Source: an uncultured Prochlorococcus sp. (GTDB lineage Bacteria; Cyanobacteriota; Cyanobacteriia; PCC-6307; Cyanobiaceae). Taken from it: 64,000 nucleotides of DNA. The stretch lies in NCBI GenBank assembly GCA_902519235.1, contig CABYJE010000001.1:124001-188000 (forward strand), given 5' to 3'. The position numbers and the translations under genes were made by a program. A model generated the notes under the pieces. It worked only from the letters and a program-made list of their open reading frames with translations, made no database searches and was not told the origin of the DNA. This document shows, in pieces, positions 38,529-48,995 of this stretch. Each line of letters starts with the position of its first letter. Position 1 is the first letter of the stretch.

Positions 38529-39236
38529 TTGAAATTACCTAAAGAAATTTTATTAAGTGAATTACTAAATTTTAGTGTTAAGGGTAATATGGTCCTTAAT
38601 TATGGAAACGGTGAAAATGTTTGGATGCATCCTCCAGTTCATCGGATTTTAGGATGGTACTCTCGTCCTTCAAATTTTGATTTAAAGAGAAATGTTTGGC
38701 GATTAAATCAAATTTCTCAAATAATAGATAATGAAATTTATGTCAAAGGTGATCCAGCTATTTCGGACTTAGCAACTTTAAATAGGTTCCCAACTTTAAT
38801 TGAAGCTAATCTCATAAATATAAATGGATCAAAAATAGGAGTCATTGCAGATTTTTTATTTGAAATGAAAACGGGAAAAATTAAATATTACTTAGTGTCT
38901 AGATCTAATCCTAAGATTCCAGGTTCTAGTAGATGGAAATTAACCATTGATAATATTAATGATCAACAACCGGGATTGGTATTTTGTAAAAGTAATTCTT
39001 TAGATGATTTATCTTTAATAAAATCAAGTATCAAAAATGAATTTATGCAAAAAGGAAAAAAAATTTTTGATAGGTTTGATGATATGAAAAATATTGCTTC
39101 TAATAGATTAGAGGAATGGCTTGAAGAAGATGAAGATATAAGCCAAAACTTAGATTTTAAACAAAAAAGTTTTTATAATAGTGACAGAACATCTATACCG
39201 TTTAGTGAAAAAAAAGAAGATGACCCTTGGATATAA
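38529..39236 (+). CDS. PRC-barrel domain protein
   Basis: Soluble protein of about 235 aa, 1 bp after dnaN. A PRC-barrel-like unit is suggested by FPTLIEANLININGSKIGVIADFLFEMKTGKIKYYLVSRSNPK (about residues 93-135), the fold also found in RimM and reaction-centre H subunits. An earlier stretch, GWYSRPSNFDLKRNVWRLNQISQIIDNEIYVKGDPAISDLATLNRFP, may be a first copy. The start seems to be TTG. Its function is unknown, but the position beside dnaN is shared by picocyanobacteria as I recall. Confidence 0.8.
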   Translation: MKLPKEILLSELLNFSVKGNMVLNYGNGENVWMHPPVHRILGWYSRPSNFDLKRNVWRLNQISQIIDNEIYVKGDPAISDLATLNRFPTLIEANLININGSKIGVIADFLFEMKTGKIKYYLVSRSNPKIPGSSRWKLTIDNINDQQPGLVFCKSNSLDDLSLIKSSIKNEFMQKGKKIFDRFDDMKNIASNRLEEWLEEDEDISQNLDFKQKSFYNSDRTSIPFSEKKEDDPWI

Positions 39237-39239
39237 ATA

Positions 39240-41579
39240 ATGGTAAAACAAGAAAATAATGATCTATATGATCTCAATGAAGCATTAAAAGTTGAAAATT
39301 TAACACTTAATGATTACGAAGAAATTTGCAAAAGATTAAACAGAAAACCTAATAGAACGGAATTAGGCATGTTTGGCGTTATGTGGTCTGAACATTGTTG
39401 TTATAGAAATTCAAAACCTTTACTATCTAAGTTTCCCACTAAAGGTAAAAATGTTTTAGTTGGACCTGGAGAAAATGCTGGCGTTATTGATGTTGGAAAT
39501 AATCAAAAACTTGTCTTTAAAATAGAAAGTCATAATCATCCTTCTGCTATTGAACCTTTTCAAGGCGCAGCAACAGGTGTAGGAGGAATTTTAAGAGATA
39601 TATTTACAATGGGAGCAAGGCCAATCGCAGTGTTGAATTCATTGCGATTTGGAAACCTTGATAAATCATCGAATGTTGATTTACTTCGAGGAGTTGTATC
39701 CGGTATTGCACATTATGGAAATTGTGTAGGTGTGCCGACTGTTGGAGGTGAAATTGACTTCGATGATAGTTACTCTGGAAATCCTCTAGTGAATGTTATG
39801 GCTTTAGGACTTTTAGAGACCGATGAAATCGTTTGTTCTGGAGCTAAAAATGTAGGATCGCCAGTGTTATATGTTGGTAATACAACCGGCAGAGACGGAG
39901 TTGGTGGTGCTAGTTTTGCTAGTTCAGAATTAACTACAAATTCATTGGATGATAGACCTGCAGTACAGGTAGGTGATCCATTTATTGAGAAAAGTCTTAT
40001 CGAAGCTTGTTTGGATGCTTTCAAGACAGGGGATGTAATTGCAGCTCAAGATATGGGTGCTGCAGGTTTAACATGCAGTAGCGCAGAAATGGCTGCAAAT
40101 GGAAATTTAGGGATATCTATTGATTTAGATTTAGTCCCCTCCAGAGAAGATGATATGTCCTCATATCAATATTTATTATCTGAATCGCAAGAAAGAATGT
40201 TGTTTGTCGTTAAAGAAGAAAAAATTAATAATCTTATTGAAAAATTTAATAAATGGGGATTATATGCCAGTGTTGTTGGTGAAGTGATAGGAACTAATGA
40301 GGTAATTATTTCTCATAAAGGTAAAATTGTTGCCCAAATACCTACTTCTGCCTTATCTGATGATACTCCTGTGAATTTTCATAATGTGATTAATAATCCA
40401 CCTGATGATCTTTTAAAAAAATGGGAATGGAAAGAAAATGATTTACCAGAAATTCATGAGCAAAAAATATTTTCATTAAAGGAAAATAAGAATTTTTCTT
40501 TTTCAGAAATTATTTTAAAACTACTCTCTAATCCATCAATAGCTTCCAAACGATGGATATATAAACAATATGACTCTCAAGTGCAGGCAAATACAGTATT
40601 ACCACCTGGAAAAGCAGATGCAGCAGTAGTAAGACTAAGGGAACAAAATAAAAAAAATAAAAGTAAAGTGTTTTCTGGTGTCGCTGCTTCAGTTGATTGC
40701 AATAGTAGATGGGTTGCGCTTGATCCTTTTAGAGGATCTATCGCTGCCGTTGCAGAGTCTGCTAGAAATGTTAGTTGTGTTGGGGCTGAACCAGTAGCAA
40801 TTACAAATAATTTAAATTTTTCTTCCCCTGAGAATGAAATAGGATATTGGCAACTTTCATCTTCATGTAATGGAATCGCTGAAGCCTGTAAAGCTTTAGA
40901 AACTCCTGTTACAGGAGGTAATGTATCTTTATATAATGAATCCAAAAATAAAGATAATTTAATTACTCCTATTAATCCTACTCCTGTTATTGGAATGGTT
41001 GGAAAGATAGATAATGTCGAAAAAGCCATAAGTAGTGAATGGAAAAATATTGAAGATCAAATATGGTTAATTGGTTCTTCCAATTCAGAAATAAAAATTG
41101 CAGCAAGTTCTTATCTAGAATATTTTCATGGAGAAATTACAGGTCGGCCTCCAAAAATAGATTTGGTGGATGAAAAGTTTTGTCAGAGTTTTTTAAGAAA
41201 TGCGATTATAAAAAGTCTTATAGTTTCTTCTCACGATATCTCTGATGGTGGTTTAGCTATAGCTTTAGCAGAGTCTTGTATTTTGTCTGGTAGGGGTGCA
41301 ACTATAGACTTAGAGAAAGATTTAAATAGAGTTGATAATTTATTGTTCGCCGAAGGGGGGTCAAGAATTATTTTTTCAATTAGTAAAATGAAACAAGATG
41401 AATGGTTTAATTATTTAAAACAAAATCAAATAAATTTCCCATCAAGTGTGTATGTAAAAAAAATAGGGTACGTATCTAGTGACACGCTGAATATAAAAAT
41501 CAACGAAAAAAATATTTGCAATATAAGGGTTGAGGAATTAACCGAAAAATTTAATAATAGTATTTCAGGTTACTTTTAA
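39240..41579 (+). CDS. purL: Phosphoribosylformylglycinamidine synthase subunit PurL
   Basis: ATP-dependent purine biosynthesis enzyme that converts FGAR to FGAM, with PurQ and PurS as partners (not in the window). It shows the small PurL architecture: [85 protein letters not shown] and [18 protein letters not shown]. 779 aa fits the purQ/purS-dependent form. It starts 3 bp after the PRC-barrel gene and is followed by purF. Confidence 0.97.
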   Translation: MVKQENNDLYDLNEALKVENLTLNDYEEICKRLNRKPNRTELGMFGVMWSEHCCYRNSKPLLSKFPTKGKNVLVGPGENAGVIDVGNNQKLVFKIESHNHPSAIEPFQGAATGVGGILRDIFTMGARPIAVLNSLRFGNLDKSSNVDLLRGVVSGIAHYGNCVGVPTVGGEIDFDDSYSGNPLVNVMALGLLETDEIVCSGAKNVGSPVLYVGNTTGRDGVGGASFASSELTTNSLDDRPAVQVGDPFIEKSLIEACLDAFKTGDVIAAQDMGAAGLTCSSAEMAANGNLGISIDLDLVPSREDDMSSYQYLLSESQERMLFVVKEEKINNLIEKFNKWGLYASVVGEVIGTNEVIISHKGKIVAQIPTSALSDDTPVNFHNVINNPPDDLLKKWEWKENDLPEIHEQKIFSLKENKNFSFSEIILKLLSNPSIASKRWIYKQYDSQVQANTVLPPGKADAAVVRLREQNKKNKSKVFSGVAASVDCNSRWVALDPFRGSIAAVAESARNVSCVGAEPVAITNNLNFSSPENEIGYWQLSSSCNGIAEACKALETPVTGGNVSLYNESKNKDNLITPINPTPVIGMVGKIDNVEKAISSEWKNIEDQIWLIGSSNSEIKIAASSYLEYFHGEITGRPPKIDLVDEKFCQSFLRNAIIKSLIVSSHDISDGGLAIALAESCILSGRGATIDLEKDLNRVDNLLFAEGGSRIIFSISKMKQDEWFNYLKQNQINFPSSVYVKKIGYVSSDTLNIKINEKNICNIRVEELTEKFNNSISGYF

Positions 41580-41626
41580 ATATGAAAAACATTACTCAAC
41601 TATTAATCTTTTTAAGATATTAAGTT

Positions 41627-43087
41627 ATGTGCGGAATAGTTGGAATCGTTTCTTCAAATGATGTAAATCAACAAATTTACGATAGTCTTTTGCTTTTGCA
41701 GCATAGAGGTCAAGACTCAACAGGTATAGCAACAATGGAAAATACTGTTTTTCATATACATAAGGTTAAAGGTCAGGTTAATACTGCTTATAGAACTAGA
41801 GATATGAGGAATTTAATAGGCAAAATTGGATTAGGTCATGTTAGGTATGCAACAAAGGGATCAGCAGAAAGTGTAGAAGAAGCACAGCCTTTTTATGTTA
41901 ATGCTCCTTATGGAATTGTTTTGATACATAATGGAAATTTGACTAATACCAGAGATTTAGAAAAACAGTTATTTAACGTCGATAAGCGGCATACAAATTC
42001 TTCAAGTGATACTGAAATGTTATTAAATGTATTTGCGACAGAATTACAAGAACAAATTCATAATCAAGAATTAGAACCTGATATTATTTTTAATGCGGTC
42101 AAATCTTTACATAGAAGAATTCAGGGATCATATGCTTCAATCGCCCTAATTTCAGGACATGGTTTATTAGCATTTAGAGATCCTTTTGGTATTAGGCCTT
42201 TAGTTATAGGGAAAAGACTTTCATTAACCACAAAAAAAGAAGAATGGATGGTTGCTAGCGAATCTCTAGTACTTGAGAATAATGATTATCAAGTAGTGAG
42301 AGATGTAGATCCAGGAGAAGCTGTTTTTATAAATCTTAATGGGGAGTTTTTCTCTAAGCAATGTTCTGAAAATCCAATGTTATTTCCCTGTGCTTTTGAA
42401 TATGTTTACTTAGCTAGGCCAGATTCAATTATGAATGGAATTTCAGTCTATAAAGCTCGTTTAAAGATGGGAGATTATTTAGCAGAGACAATAAAAGAAA
42501 CAATCAATTCTGGAGATATTGATGTAGTTATGCCTATTCCTGATTCTTCGCGACCCGCGGCAATGCAAGTTGCAAGACAGTTAGGGATAGAATATAGGGA
42601 AGGTTTTTTTAAAAATAGATATGTTGGCAGAACATTCATAATGCCTGGTCAGCAGAAACGTAAGAAATCAGTAAGGCAAAAATTAAATGCCATGAGTGCA
42701 GAGTTTAAAAATAAAAATGTATTAATTGTTGATGACTCGATAGTTAGAGGTACTACTTCAAAAGAAATTGTCCAGATGGCTAAAGATGCAGGAGCAAATA
42801 AAGTTTTTTTTACATCAGCAGCCCCTCCTGTTCGTTATCCTCATGTTTATGGAATTAATATGCCTAATAGAGATGAATTAATAGCTCATAATAGGACAAT
42901 AAGTGAAATCGCCGATAAACTTGAAATTGATAACCTTGTTTATCAAAGTGTTGAAAGTCTGCGTAAATCTATAATAAGTGATTCTTCGATTAAAGATTTA
43001 GAGATGAGTTGTTTTACCGGTAATTATGTCACTGGAACAGTAAATCAAGAATACTTAAATTGGGTTGAAAATGAATATAAATCTTAG
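41627..43087 (+). CDS. purF: Amidophosphoribosyltransferase
   Basis: First committed enzyme of purine synthesis, forming phosphoribosylamine from PRPP and glutamine. The N-terminal nucleophile glutaminase begins [10 protein letters not shown] (Cys2), with [14 protein letters not shown] and [12 protein letters not shown]. The phosphoribosyltransferase part has the PRPP loop [18 protein letters not shown]. 486 aa is normal. It follows purL by 47 bp and overlaps the convergent topoisomerase gene by 4 bp. Confidence 0.97.
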   Translation: MCGIVGIVSSNDVNQQIYDSLLLLQHRGQDSTGIATMENTVFHIHKVKGQVNTAYRTRDMRNLIGKIGLGHVRYATKGSAESVEEAQPFYVNAPYGIVLIHNGNLTNTRDLEKQLFNVDKRHTNSSSDTEMLLNVFATELQEQIHNQELEPDIIFNAVKSLHRRIQGSYASIALISGHGLLAFRDPFGIRPLVIGKRLSLTTKKEEWMVASESLVLENNDYQVVRDVDPGEAVFINLNGEFFSKQCSENPMLFPCAFEYVYLARPDSIMNGISVYKARLKMGDYLAETIKETINSGDIDVVMPIPDSSRPAAMQVARQLGIEYREGFFKNRYVGRTFIMPGQQKRKKSVRQKLNAMSAEFKNKNVLIVDDSIVRGTTSKEIVQMAKDAGANKVFFTSAAPPVRYPHVYGINMPNRDELIAHNRTISEIADKLEIDNLVYQSVESLRKSIISDSSIKDLEMSCFTGNYVTGTVNQEYLNWVENEYKS

Positions 43088-45525
43088 TCGAGAAAGTTTT
43101 CAAGTCGGAAACAATTTTCAAGGTATTCATCATTATCTAATTTTAAAAAATCAATTAAAAAGTTTGATTTATTGGATTTGAAATTTAATTTATTTAGGTC
43201 CAATCTTGCAGATTTATTTTTATTAGTTTCAATATCAAGGTAATGATTACTTGCCATTATTTTGAGGAAGTAATCGTTTTTAAGTTGGGTTTTTTCATTC
43301 AAATATCCCAAACTGTAATCATTTGAGCAGTAAATTTCATTACTATTTATGCAAAAGATTTTTCCTTGTTTAGATATCAAAAAAATATTTTCTCCATCAT
43401 GGTATGTACAACAAGAAACAATTTTTTCACTTGGTAAAAGTTTTGCAATTATTAATCCTTGGGATTGTTTAGAAGTTGGCGTTAAAAATTTATTTGATAA
43501 ATTAAATCTAAAAATTCTTCCTATCGAGGTTAATATTATTAAATCTTTGCTTTCATTAGAAATAAAAGAATCAATTGTTTTTAAATTATTTTTTAATTTT
43601 GTAATAGTGAAAGATCTATTACTTTTAATCATATCTTCATCAAATAAAACTTTTTTAAATCTTCCATCTGAATTCAAGATGCATAAATAATTTTTAATTT
43701 CTTTTTTAATTGAATGAAAATTTATTATTTCACTAGGATGAATATTTCCAAGAATTTTATTATCTAATTTATAGTCTTTATTAATATTTGATTCCCAATC
43801 AATGTTAAAAACTTTCCCTGTATTTGTAATTCCAATTAATTTTATATTTTTTTCAATATTGCATATAAATTTTTGAATATTTTTATTATCTATAATTTTA
43901 TTTACAATCTCAAATGATTTTTTGTAATTACCTAAAATCATCCTTTTTAAATAAAGTCTATTGTCTATGTATAATTTTGTTTTTTTATTTATAAATTCTT
44001 CTAATATCTGATTATTAATTGTTTCTAATTCTTCATTTTGATTTATATTTTTAAGAACTTTTGTTCTTCTTTTTACATTATATTTTTTCTTTAAAAGTAA
44101 TAATTCTTCTATAAGTAACTCAAGTAATAATTTTCTTTCGTTCAATAATTTTTGAAGATAATTCTTTTTCTCTCCTAAAATTTTTATTTCATCATCTATT
44201 TGATTTCTTTCAAGATTCGTTATTTTTTTTAGTGGCATTTCTAAAACTGAATGTGCTTGTTTTTCACTGAAGAAAAAATTTTCAATCAATTTTGATTTAG
44301 CTTCTGCAATATTGTTTGATTCTTCAATAATTGTGATTATTTTTTTTATATCTTTTGTCGCCTTAGATAAACCTTCTAATATTTCAAGTTTCTCAAGTGT
44401 GTTTTTTAAAAAATAATTAGTTCTTTTTCTAATTGTTTCTTCTCGAAATTCAATAAAATAGTTTAGATATTGCTTTAAGTTTAGTTGGATAGGTTTGCCT
44501 TTAATTAAAGCTAAAAATATGGCACCAAAATTGGTTTGCAAGGTTGTTTTTTTATATAAATTAGAAATTACAAGTTCAGTATTAGACTCTTTTTTTAACT
44601 CTATTACAATTCTCATTCCATCTCTGTCACTTTCATCTCTAATATCAGAAATTCCATTTATTTTGCCTGTATTTACAAGTTCAGCTAATTTTTCAATCCA
44701 GCCTGCTTTATTGATTTGATAGGGAAGTTCAGTAATGATTAATGCATTTTTTTTATGTTTACCTTTGCCCAAATTTATTTCCTCTGTATTTATGACTCCT
44801 CTAATTGTTATTGATCCTTTTCCCGTTTCGTAAAGTTCTTCTATTGATTCACTATGAATTAATTCTCCGCCTGTTGGAAAATCAGGTCCTTTAATAATAT
44901 TAGAGAGTTTTTTATTATTAATATCTTTATTTTTAATTACGGAAATTAAACCATCCACTATTTCTCCGAGGTTATGAGGTGGAATGTTTGTTGCCATGCC
45001 AACAGCAATACCTGATGATCCATTCAATAATAAAAATGGAAGTTGAGCTGGTAGGACATCTGGTTCTTTTTGTGAACCATCAAAGTTATTAGAGAAATTT
45101 ACTGTATTCGATCCAATCTCTTCAAGAAATCCTTGATGAGCTATTGGAGCTAATCTTGTTTCAGTGTATCTCATTGCTGCAGGGGGATCATTATCTACTG
45201 ATCCAAAATTCCCGTGTCCGTCTAGAGTTGGGTATTTAGTTGAAAAATTTTGTACTAGTCTTACTAGCGCGTCATATACAGCTTGATCTCCATGAGGATG
45301 GTACTTACCAAGTACATCTCCAACAACTCTTGCACACTTTCTAAATGGTCTATCAGGGGTTAAACCTAATTCATGCATCGCATATAGTATTCTTCTCTGG
45401 ACAGGCTTAAGGCCATCTCTTGCATCGGGAAGAGCACGGCCAACTATTACACTCATTGCATACTCTAGATAAGAACGTTGCATTTCTTCTTGGAGCGAGA
45501 TAGAAGTAAAATTATTCTTATCCAT
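43084..45525 (-). CDS. Type IIA topoisomerase subunit A (GyrA/ParC family)
   Basis: DNA-cleaving subunit of gyrase or topoisomerase IV. The N-terminal winged-helix/tower part is well conserved: [84 protein letters not shown] (catalytic Tyr) and [22 protein letters not shown]. From about residue 480 it becomes K/N/I-rich and divergent. I find no GyrA box (QRRGGKG); the nearest counterpart is [14 protein letters not shown]. The quinolone-pocket Ser position is Gln ([10 protein letters not shown]). It may be a ParC-like or degenerate second A subunit. 813 aa. Confidence 0.9.
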   Translation of the reverse strand: MDKNNFTSISLQEEMQRSYLEYAMSVIVGRALPDARDGLKPVQRRILYAMHELGLTPDRPFRKCARVVGDVLGKYHPHGDQAVYDALVRLVQNFSTKYPTLDGHGNFGSVDNDPPAAMRYTETRLAPIAHQGFLEEIGSNTVNFSNNFDGSQKEPDVLPAQLPFLLLNGSSGIAVGMATNIPPHNLGEIVDGLISVIKNKDINNKKLSNIIKGPDFPTGGELIHSESIEELYETGKGSITIRGVINTEEINLGKGKHKKNALIITELPYQINKAGWIEKLAELVNTGKINGISDIRDESDRDGMRIVIELKKESNTELVISNLYKKTTLQTNFGAIFLALIKGKPIQLNLKQYLNYFIEFREETIRKRTNYFLKNTLEKLEILEGLSKATKDIKKIITIIEESNNIAEAKSKLIENFFFSEKQAHSVLEMPLKKITNLERNQIDDEIKILGEKKNYLQKLLNERKLLLELLIEELLLLKKKYNVKRRTKVLKNINQNEELETINNQILEEFINKKTKLYIDNRLYLKRMILGNYKKSFEIVNKIIDNKNIQKFICNIEKNIKLIGITNTGKVFNIDWESNINKDYKLDNKILGNIHPSEIINFHSIKKEIKNYLCILNSDGRFKKVLFDEDMIKSNRSFTITKLKNNLKTIDSFISNESKDLIILTSIGRIFRFNLSNKFLTPTSKQSQGLIIAKLLPSEKIVSCCTYHDGENIFLISKQGKIFCINSNEIYCSNDYSLGYLNEKTQLKNDYFLKIMASNHYLDIETNKNKSARLDLNKLNFKSNKSNFLIDFLKLDNDEYLENCFRLENFLD

Positions 45526-45602
45526 CAGAGCGATAAATTAAATATGTATTTATTTACTAAGTTAAGACTAATAGGTAAACAAATATTTACCAGTCTTGAA
45601 AA

Positions 45603-46466
45603 TTAATAAGATGCTTTTATTTTCGATTTTGCTAATATTACATCAGTTTGAAGATTTTCATTTTGTAAAAGAATTTCCGTTGATATTTGCAATTTTTCGC
45701 CCCACAACTGTTCTTCTCTGTAATCATAACTAACATAGTTAGGATCTTTAGATAAAGCTTTTTTTGCTAATTGAAGTGCTAATTCAATATCTTTTATTCT
45801 TAAACATGACGCAAGACCAAGTATAGGTTCAGCATTGTCCTGAATTGAGATTGCTTTTTCAAAAAGTTTGATTGAGAAATTTATATTGTTTTTTTCGAAA
45901 TAAGCTAATCCTTTATTATTTATTGCTTGCCAGAAATCAGGTTTAATTTGTATAGATTGATCAAACAATTTGATAGCTTGCATGTAATTTTTTTCTTTTA
46001 ATAAAATATTCCCTAATTGAAAAATAGCATTATGGTTATTGGGTTCAATTCTTAATCCTGTTTCTAAAGCAGTTTTAGCATTTTGCAATTGTGAAATTTT
46101 TAGATAAATATTACTTTTGGCAAAGTATATTTCACTAACATTTGCATTAATTTTTTGAGCTTTATTTAGAGAATCTAATGCGTTTTTGTATAGTTCGTTA
46201 GCAACTTGTGTTTCAGCTAAAATCAACCACAATTTTTCATCTCTTTTGTTTAATTTTACTGCTAACTTTGCCAGGCTAAGACTTTCATTGTATTGCCCAA
46301 AATATAAAAGTTGATATGCATTTTTGGCAATCGATAGACTTTGCTTTTGTAAATTTTTAGTTTTTGGAAAATAATAATATGGGACTATTGAATGAACTTG
46401 TTTTACATCAATAAAATAAAAACTTATTAAAGAAACGCAAATAATTTTTTTTAAGAACTTTTTCAT
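45603..46466 (-). CDS. Exported or membrane-anchored TPR-repeat protein
   Basis: 287 residues. The N-terminus MKKFLKKIICVSLISFYFIDVKQVHS is a signal peptide or anchor. The rest consists of tetratricopeptide repeats, about six, with patterns such as NESLSLAKLAVKLNKRDEKLWLILAETQV, NAKTALETGLRIEPNNHNAIFQLGNILLKEKNYMQAIKLFDQSIQIKPDFWQAINNKGLAYFEKNN. It is probably a scaffold in the periplasm or lumen; the partner is unknown. Its ATG overlaps the queG stop (ATGA), so expression is coupled to queG. Confidence 0.86.
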   Translation of the reverse strand: MKKFLKKIICVSLISFYFIDVKQVHSIVPYYYFPKTKNLQKQSLSIAKNAYQLLYFGQYNESLSLAKLAVKLNKRDEKLWLILAETQVANELYKNALDSLNKAQKINANVSEIYFAKSNIYLKISQLQNAKTALETGLRIEPNNHNAIFQLGNILLKEKNYMQAIKLFDQSIQIKPDFWQAINNKGLAYFEKNNINFSIKLFEKAISIQDNAEPILGLASCLRIKDIELALQLAKKALSKDPNYVSYDYREEQLWGEKLQISTEILLQNENLQTDVILAKSKIKASY

Positions 46467-47422
46467 TTATTAATCGATTGATTTCTTAGGTTTGCTTTTA
46501 TATTTCTTCTCCACATCCATGGTTTAATTCTTTTTAATGTACTACTTTTAAGGTTTTCTTCCCAGGTTTTATCATCCCAACTTAATGAATTAATATCAAG
46601 ATTTTTAATCCATTTTTTTGGATTGTTTTCAAAAGTATTGTTATGTGGAACTGATTTATTCCAAGGGCATATGTCTTGACAAATATCACACCCGGCAACC
46701 CATCCGTTTAAATTTTTTTCTATTTTTAGTGGAAAATTTTTTTCTCTACTTTCTATAGTGTGATAGGCAATACATAGATTTGACTGTATTACGAATGGTT
46801 CTACTATTGCTTTTGTCGGACAATATTCAATACATTTATCACATTTTCCGCAAAGTGATTCATGAGGTTTATCTGGTATTAGATCTTCTGTAAGAATCAT
46901 GAAACCCAAAGTAATCCAAGAACCATTTTTTTTACTTATTAAATTGCTATTTTTACCTATCCAACCAAGACCCGATTCTTCAGCCCATGCTTTTTCAAGT
47001 AGTGGTGAGGTGTCAACGCATATTTTCCATTTACAATCTGGAATTTCTAGGTTAACCCATTTACCAATATTTTTTAATTTTTTATAAATCACTTTATGAT
47101 AATCATCTCCTTGACCAAATTTTCCTATCTTTAAGCTTTTGTGCGTATTATCGTTTTCGGAACTAACATAATTAAATCCAACACTTAGAACACTTTTTGC
47201 TCCTTCAAGCAGTAAGCTTATATTTTTTCTTTTTTCTGCTTCCATCCATTTCATTTCACCATGGTGGTTATTCGATAACCATCTATCTAATGCATTAGTT
47301 CTTAATTTTAAGCGAGAACTTCCTGGGATTGATGCAATTCCAGATAATGAAAAACCCTCAAAAATTGCTCTTTCTTTTAATTTTTTACTTATTTCTTTTT
47401 TGTCTTGAGGAGTGTTTATCAT
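46463..47422 (-). CDS. queG: Epoxyqueuosine reductase
   Basis: Cobalamin- and iron-sulfur-dependent enzyme for the last step of queuosine formation on tRNA. It has FSLSGIASIP at the N-terminus, CVDTSPLLEKAWAEESGLGWIGKNSNLIS, then two 4Fe-4S cluster motifs, CGKCDKCIEYCPTKAI and CDICQDICPWNKS. 319 aa is normal, without the HEAT-repeat extension of longer forms. It belongs to the same pathway as queE and queC at 4-5.4 kb. It needs B12, consistent with cobA in the window. Divergent from the DUF502 gene across 146 bp. Confidence 0.96.
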   Translation of the reverse strand: MINTPQDKKEISKKLKERAIFEGFSLSGIASIPGSSRLKLRTNALDRWLSNNHHGEMKWMEAEKRKNISLLLEGAKSVLSVGFNYVSSENDNTHKSLKIGKFGQGDDYHKVIYKKLKNIGKWVNLEIPDCKWKICVDTSPLLEKAWAEESGLGWIGKNSNLISKKNGSWITLGFMILTEDLIPDKPHESLCGKCDKCIEYCPTKAIVEPFVIQSNLCIAYHTIESREKNFPLKIEKNLNGWVAGCDICQDICPWNKSVPHNNTFENNPKKWIKNLDINSLSWDDKTWEENLKSSTLKRIKPWMWRRNIKANLRNQSINK

Positions 47423-47568
47423 TTCTTTATTATGTAATTTATAGCTTATAAAAGTTATTTTTGACGAAGAAACTAATAAATAATTTTAATTTATTAAAAA
47501 AAAATATATCCTAACTAAGTAAAAACAGTTAAATTATTAGTAAAGTTAATAAAGTTACTGACGTTATT

Positions 47569-48303
47569 TTGGTTGAGTCTAATCAGAATCAGGATTCGAA
47601 CCTAGGAAATAGGCTTCAACAGGATCTAAAAAATGATCTTATAGCTGGACTATTGGTAGTAATACCTTTAGCAACTACTATATGGCTTTCCTCGTTAGTG
47701 AGTAAATTTGTTTTAACATTAGTTACCTCTGTTCCTAAGCAATTAAATCCTTTTATTACCTTAAATCCTTTATTGCAAGATTTAATTAATCTTACTTTGG
47801 GTTTAACAGTTCCTTTATTGGCTATTTTGCTTATAGGCCTTATGGCCAGAAATTTTGTGGGTAGATGGTTATTAGAATTCGGAGAAGGTACGTTATCAAA
47901 AATTCCTGTTGCCGGCGCAGTTTATAAAACTCTTAAACAATTGCTGGAAACCTTTTTAAGTAATAAATCTAATAGATTTAGAAGAGTTGTTTTAGTTGAA
48001 TACCCACGTGAGGGGCTCTATAGCGTAGGTTTTGTAACTGGTGATGTTGGTCCCTCTTTACAACCTGAATTAAATGAAAAATTGCTAAGTGTTTTTATAC
48101 CTACAGCACCAAACCCAACCACTGGATGGTATACCTTGGTTCCTGAATCATCTGTTAAGGATTTGGATATTTCTGTTGAAGATGCTTTTAGAACAATAAT
48201 TTCGGCAGGGATAGTGAATCCAGATGAGAAAAACAATACCGCAAATCCAACATTTTCAAAATTGTTTTCTCAATTACGTGCTTCTACTAACACCTCTTCT
48301 TAA
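47569..48303 (+). CDS. DUF502 family membrane protein
   Basis: About 244 aa with two transmembrane helices (LIAGLLVVIPLATTIWLSSLVSKFVL and LINLTLGLTVPLLAILLIGLMARNFVG) followed by a soluble domain with KIPVAGAVYKTLKQLLETF, RRVVLVEYPREGLYSVGFVTGD and VFIPTAPNPTTGWYTLVP, the DUF502 signature. The start appears to be TTG. The family's function is unknown; a plant relative (COV1) acts in membrane trafficking. nusB starts 3 bp after it. Confidence 0.88.
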   Translation: MVESNQNQDSNLGNRLQQDLKNDLIAGLLVVIPLATTIWLSSLVSKFVLTLVTSVPKQLNPFITLNPLLQDLINLTLGLTVPLLAILLIGLMARNFVGRWLLEFGEGTLSKIPVAGAVYKTLKQLLETFLSNKSNRFRRVVLVEYPREGLYSVGFVTGDVGPSLQPELNEKLLSVFIPTAPNPTTGWYTLVPESSVKDLDISVEDAFRTIISAGIVNPDEKNNTANPTFSKLFSQLRASTNTSS

Positions 48304-48306
48304 TTA

Positions 48307-48936
48307 ATGCACAATAATAAATCTCTTTCTAGAGAATTAGCTTTAATTTCCCTAGGTCTGATAAAAGATAAAGGTGATTTAAAATTAAATAAATTTCAAT
48401 TAGAAGAGATTTTCGAATCTGCCTTGGATTCACTAATAAATTACTGCAGAGATGAATTAGATAATTGTGAATCAGAGTTAGAAAATGCATCTCAAAAAAT
48501 ATTAGATAGTGAATTGCAAGAGGGGATTGATTCTTCATTTTCAAATGTCAGAGATAATTTAAAAAGCTCTCTTAAAAAAATTGAAACTGTAATGAATACA
48601 ATTTCAGTAACTTTAGATTTTCCAAGATTAATAGTTTCCAGTGGACAAATTAAAATTAGAGAAGATGTTAATGAGCGTATTAGTTATATTATTAATAATC
48701 TAACAATCATTGATTCTGATATTGATCAAGTAATGGATGGATGGAAATTCAAAAGATTGCCGAGAATCGATCGAGATATTTTACGTTTAGCTTACGTTGA
48801 TATTAATTTCTTGAATACACCTTTTGCAGTTGCTTGTGATGAGGCAGTAAATCTAGCAAACAAATATAGTGATATACAGGGAAGAAAATTTATTAATGGG
48901 GTTTTAAGGAGATTACAAACAGTAAAATTGCAATGA
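48307..48936 (+). CDS. nusB: Transcription antitermination factor NusB
   Basis: RNA-binding factor of rRNA antitermination complexes. The N-terminus has SLSRELALISLGLI and the C-terminal NusB fold has IDQVMDGWKFKRLPRIDRDILRLAYVDINFLNTPFAVACDEAVNLANKYSDIQGRKFINGVLRRL. At 209 aa it is longer than the approximately 140 aa of E. coli NusB because of a helical insertion (about residues 45-100), as in other cyanobacteria. It is flanked by the DUF502 gene and ftsY. Confidence 0.94.
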   Translation: MHNNKSLSRELALISLGLIKDKGDLKLNKFQLEEIFESALDSLINYCRDELDNCESELENASQKILDSELQEGIDSSFSNVRDNLKSSLKKIETVMNTISVTLDFPRLIVSSGQIKIREDVNERISYIINNLTIIDSDIDQVMDGWKFKRLPRIDRDILRLAYVDINFLNTPFAVACDEAVNLANKYSDIQGRKFINGVLRRLQTVKLQ

Positions 48937-48995
48937 TTATTTGATATAAATAAATAGTATTTCAAAATTTACTAAAAACCGAATCAAAAATATCA

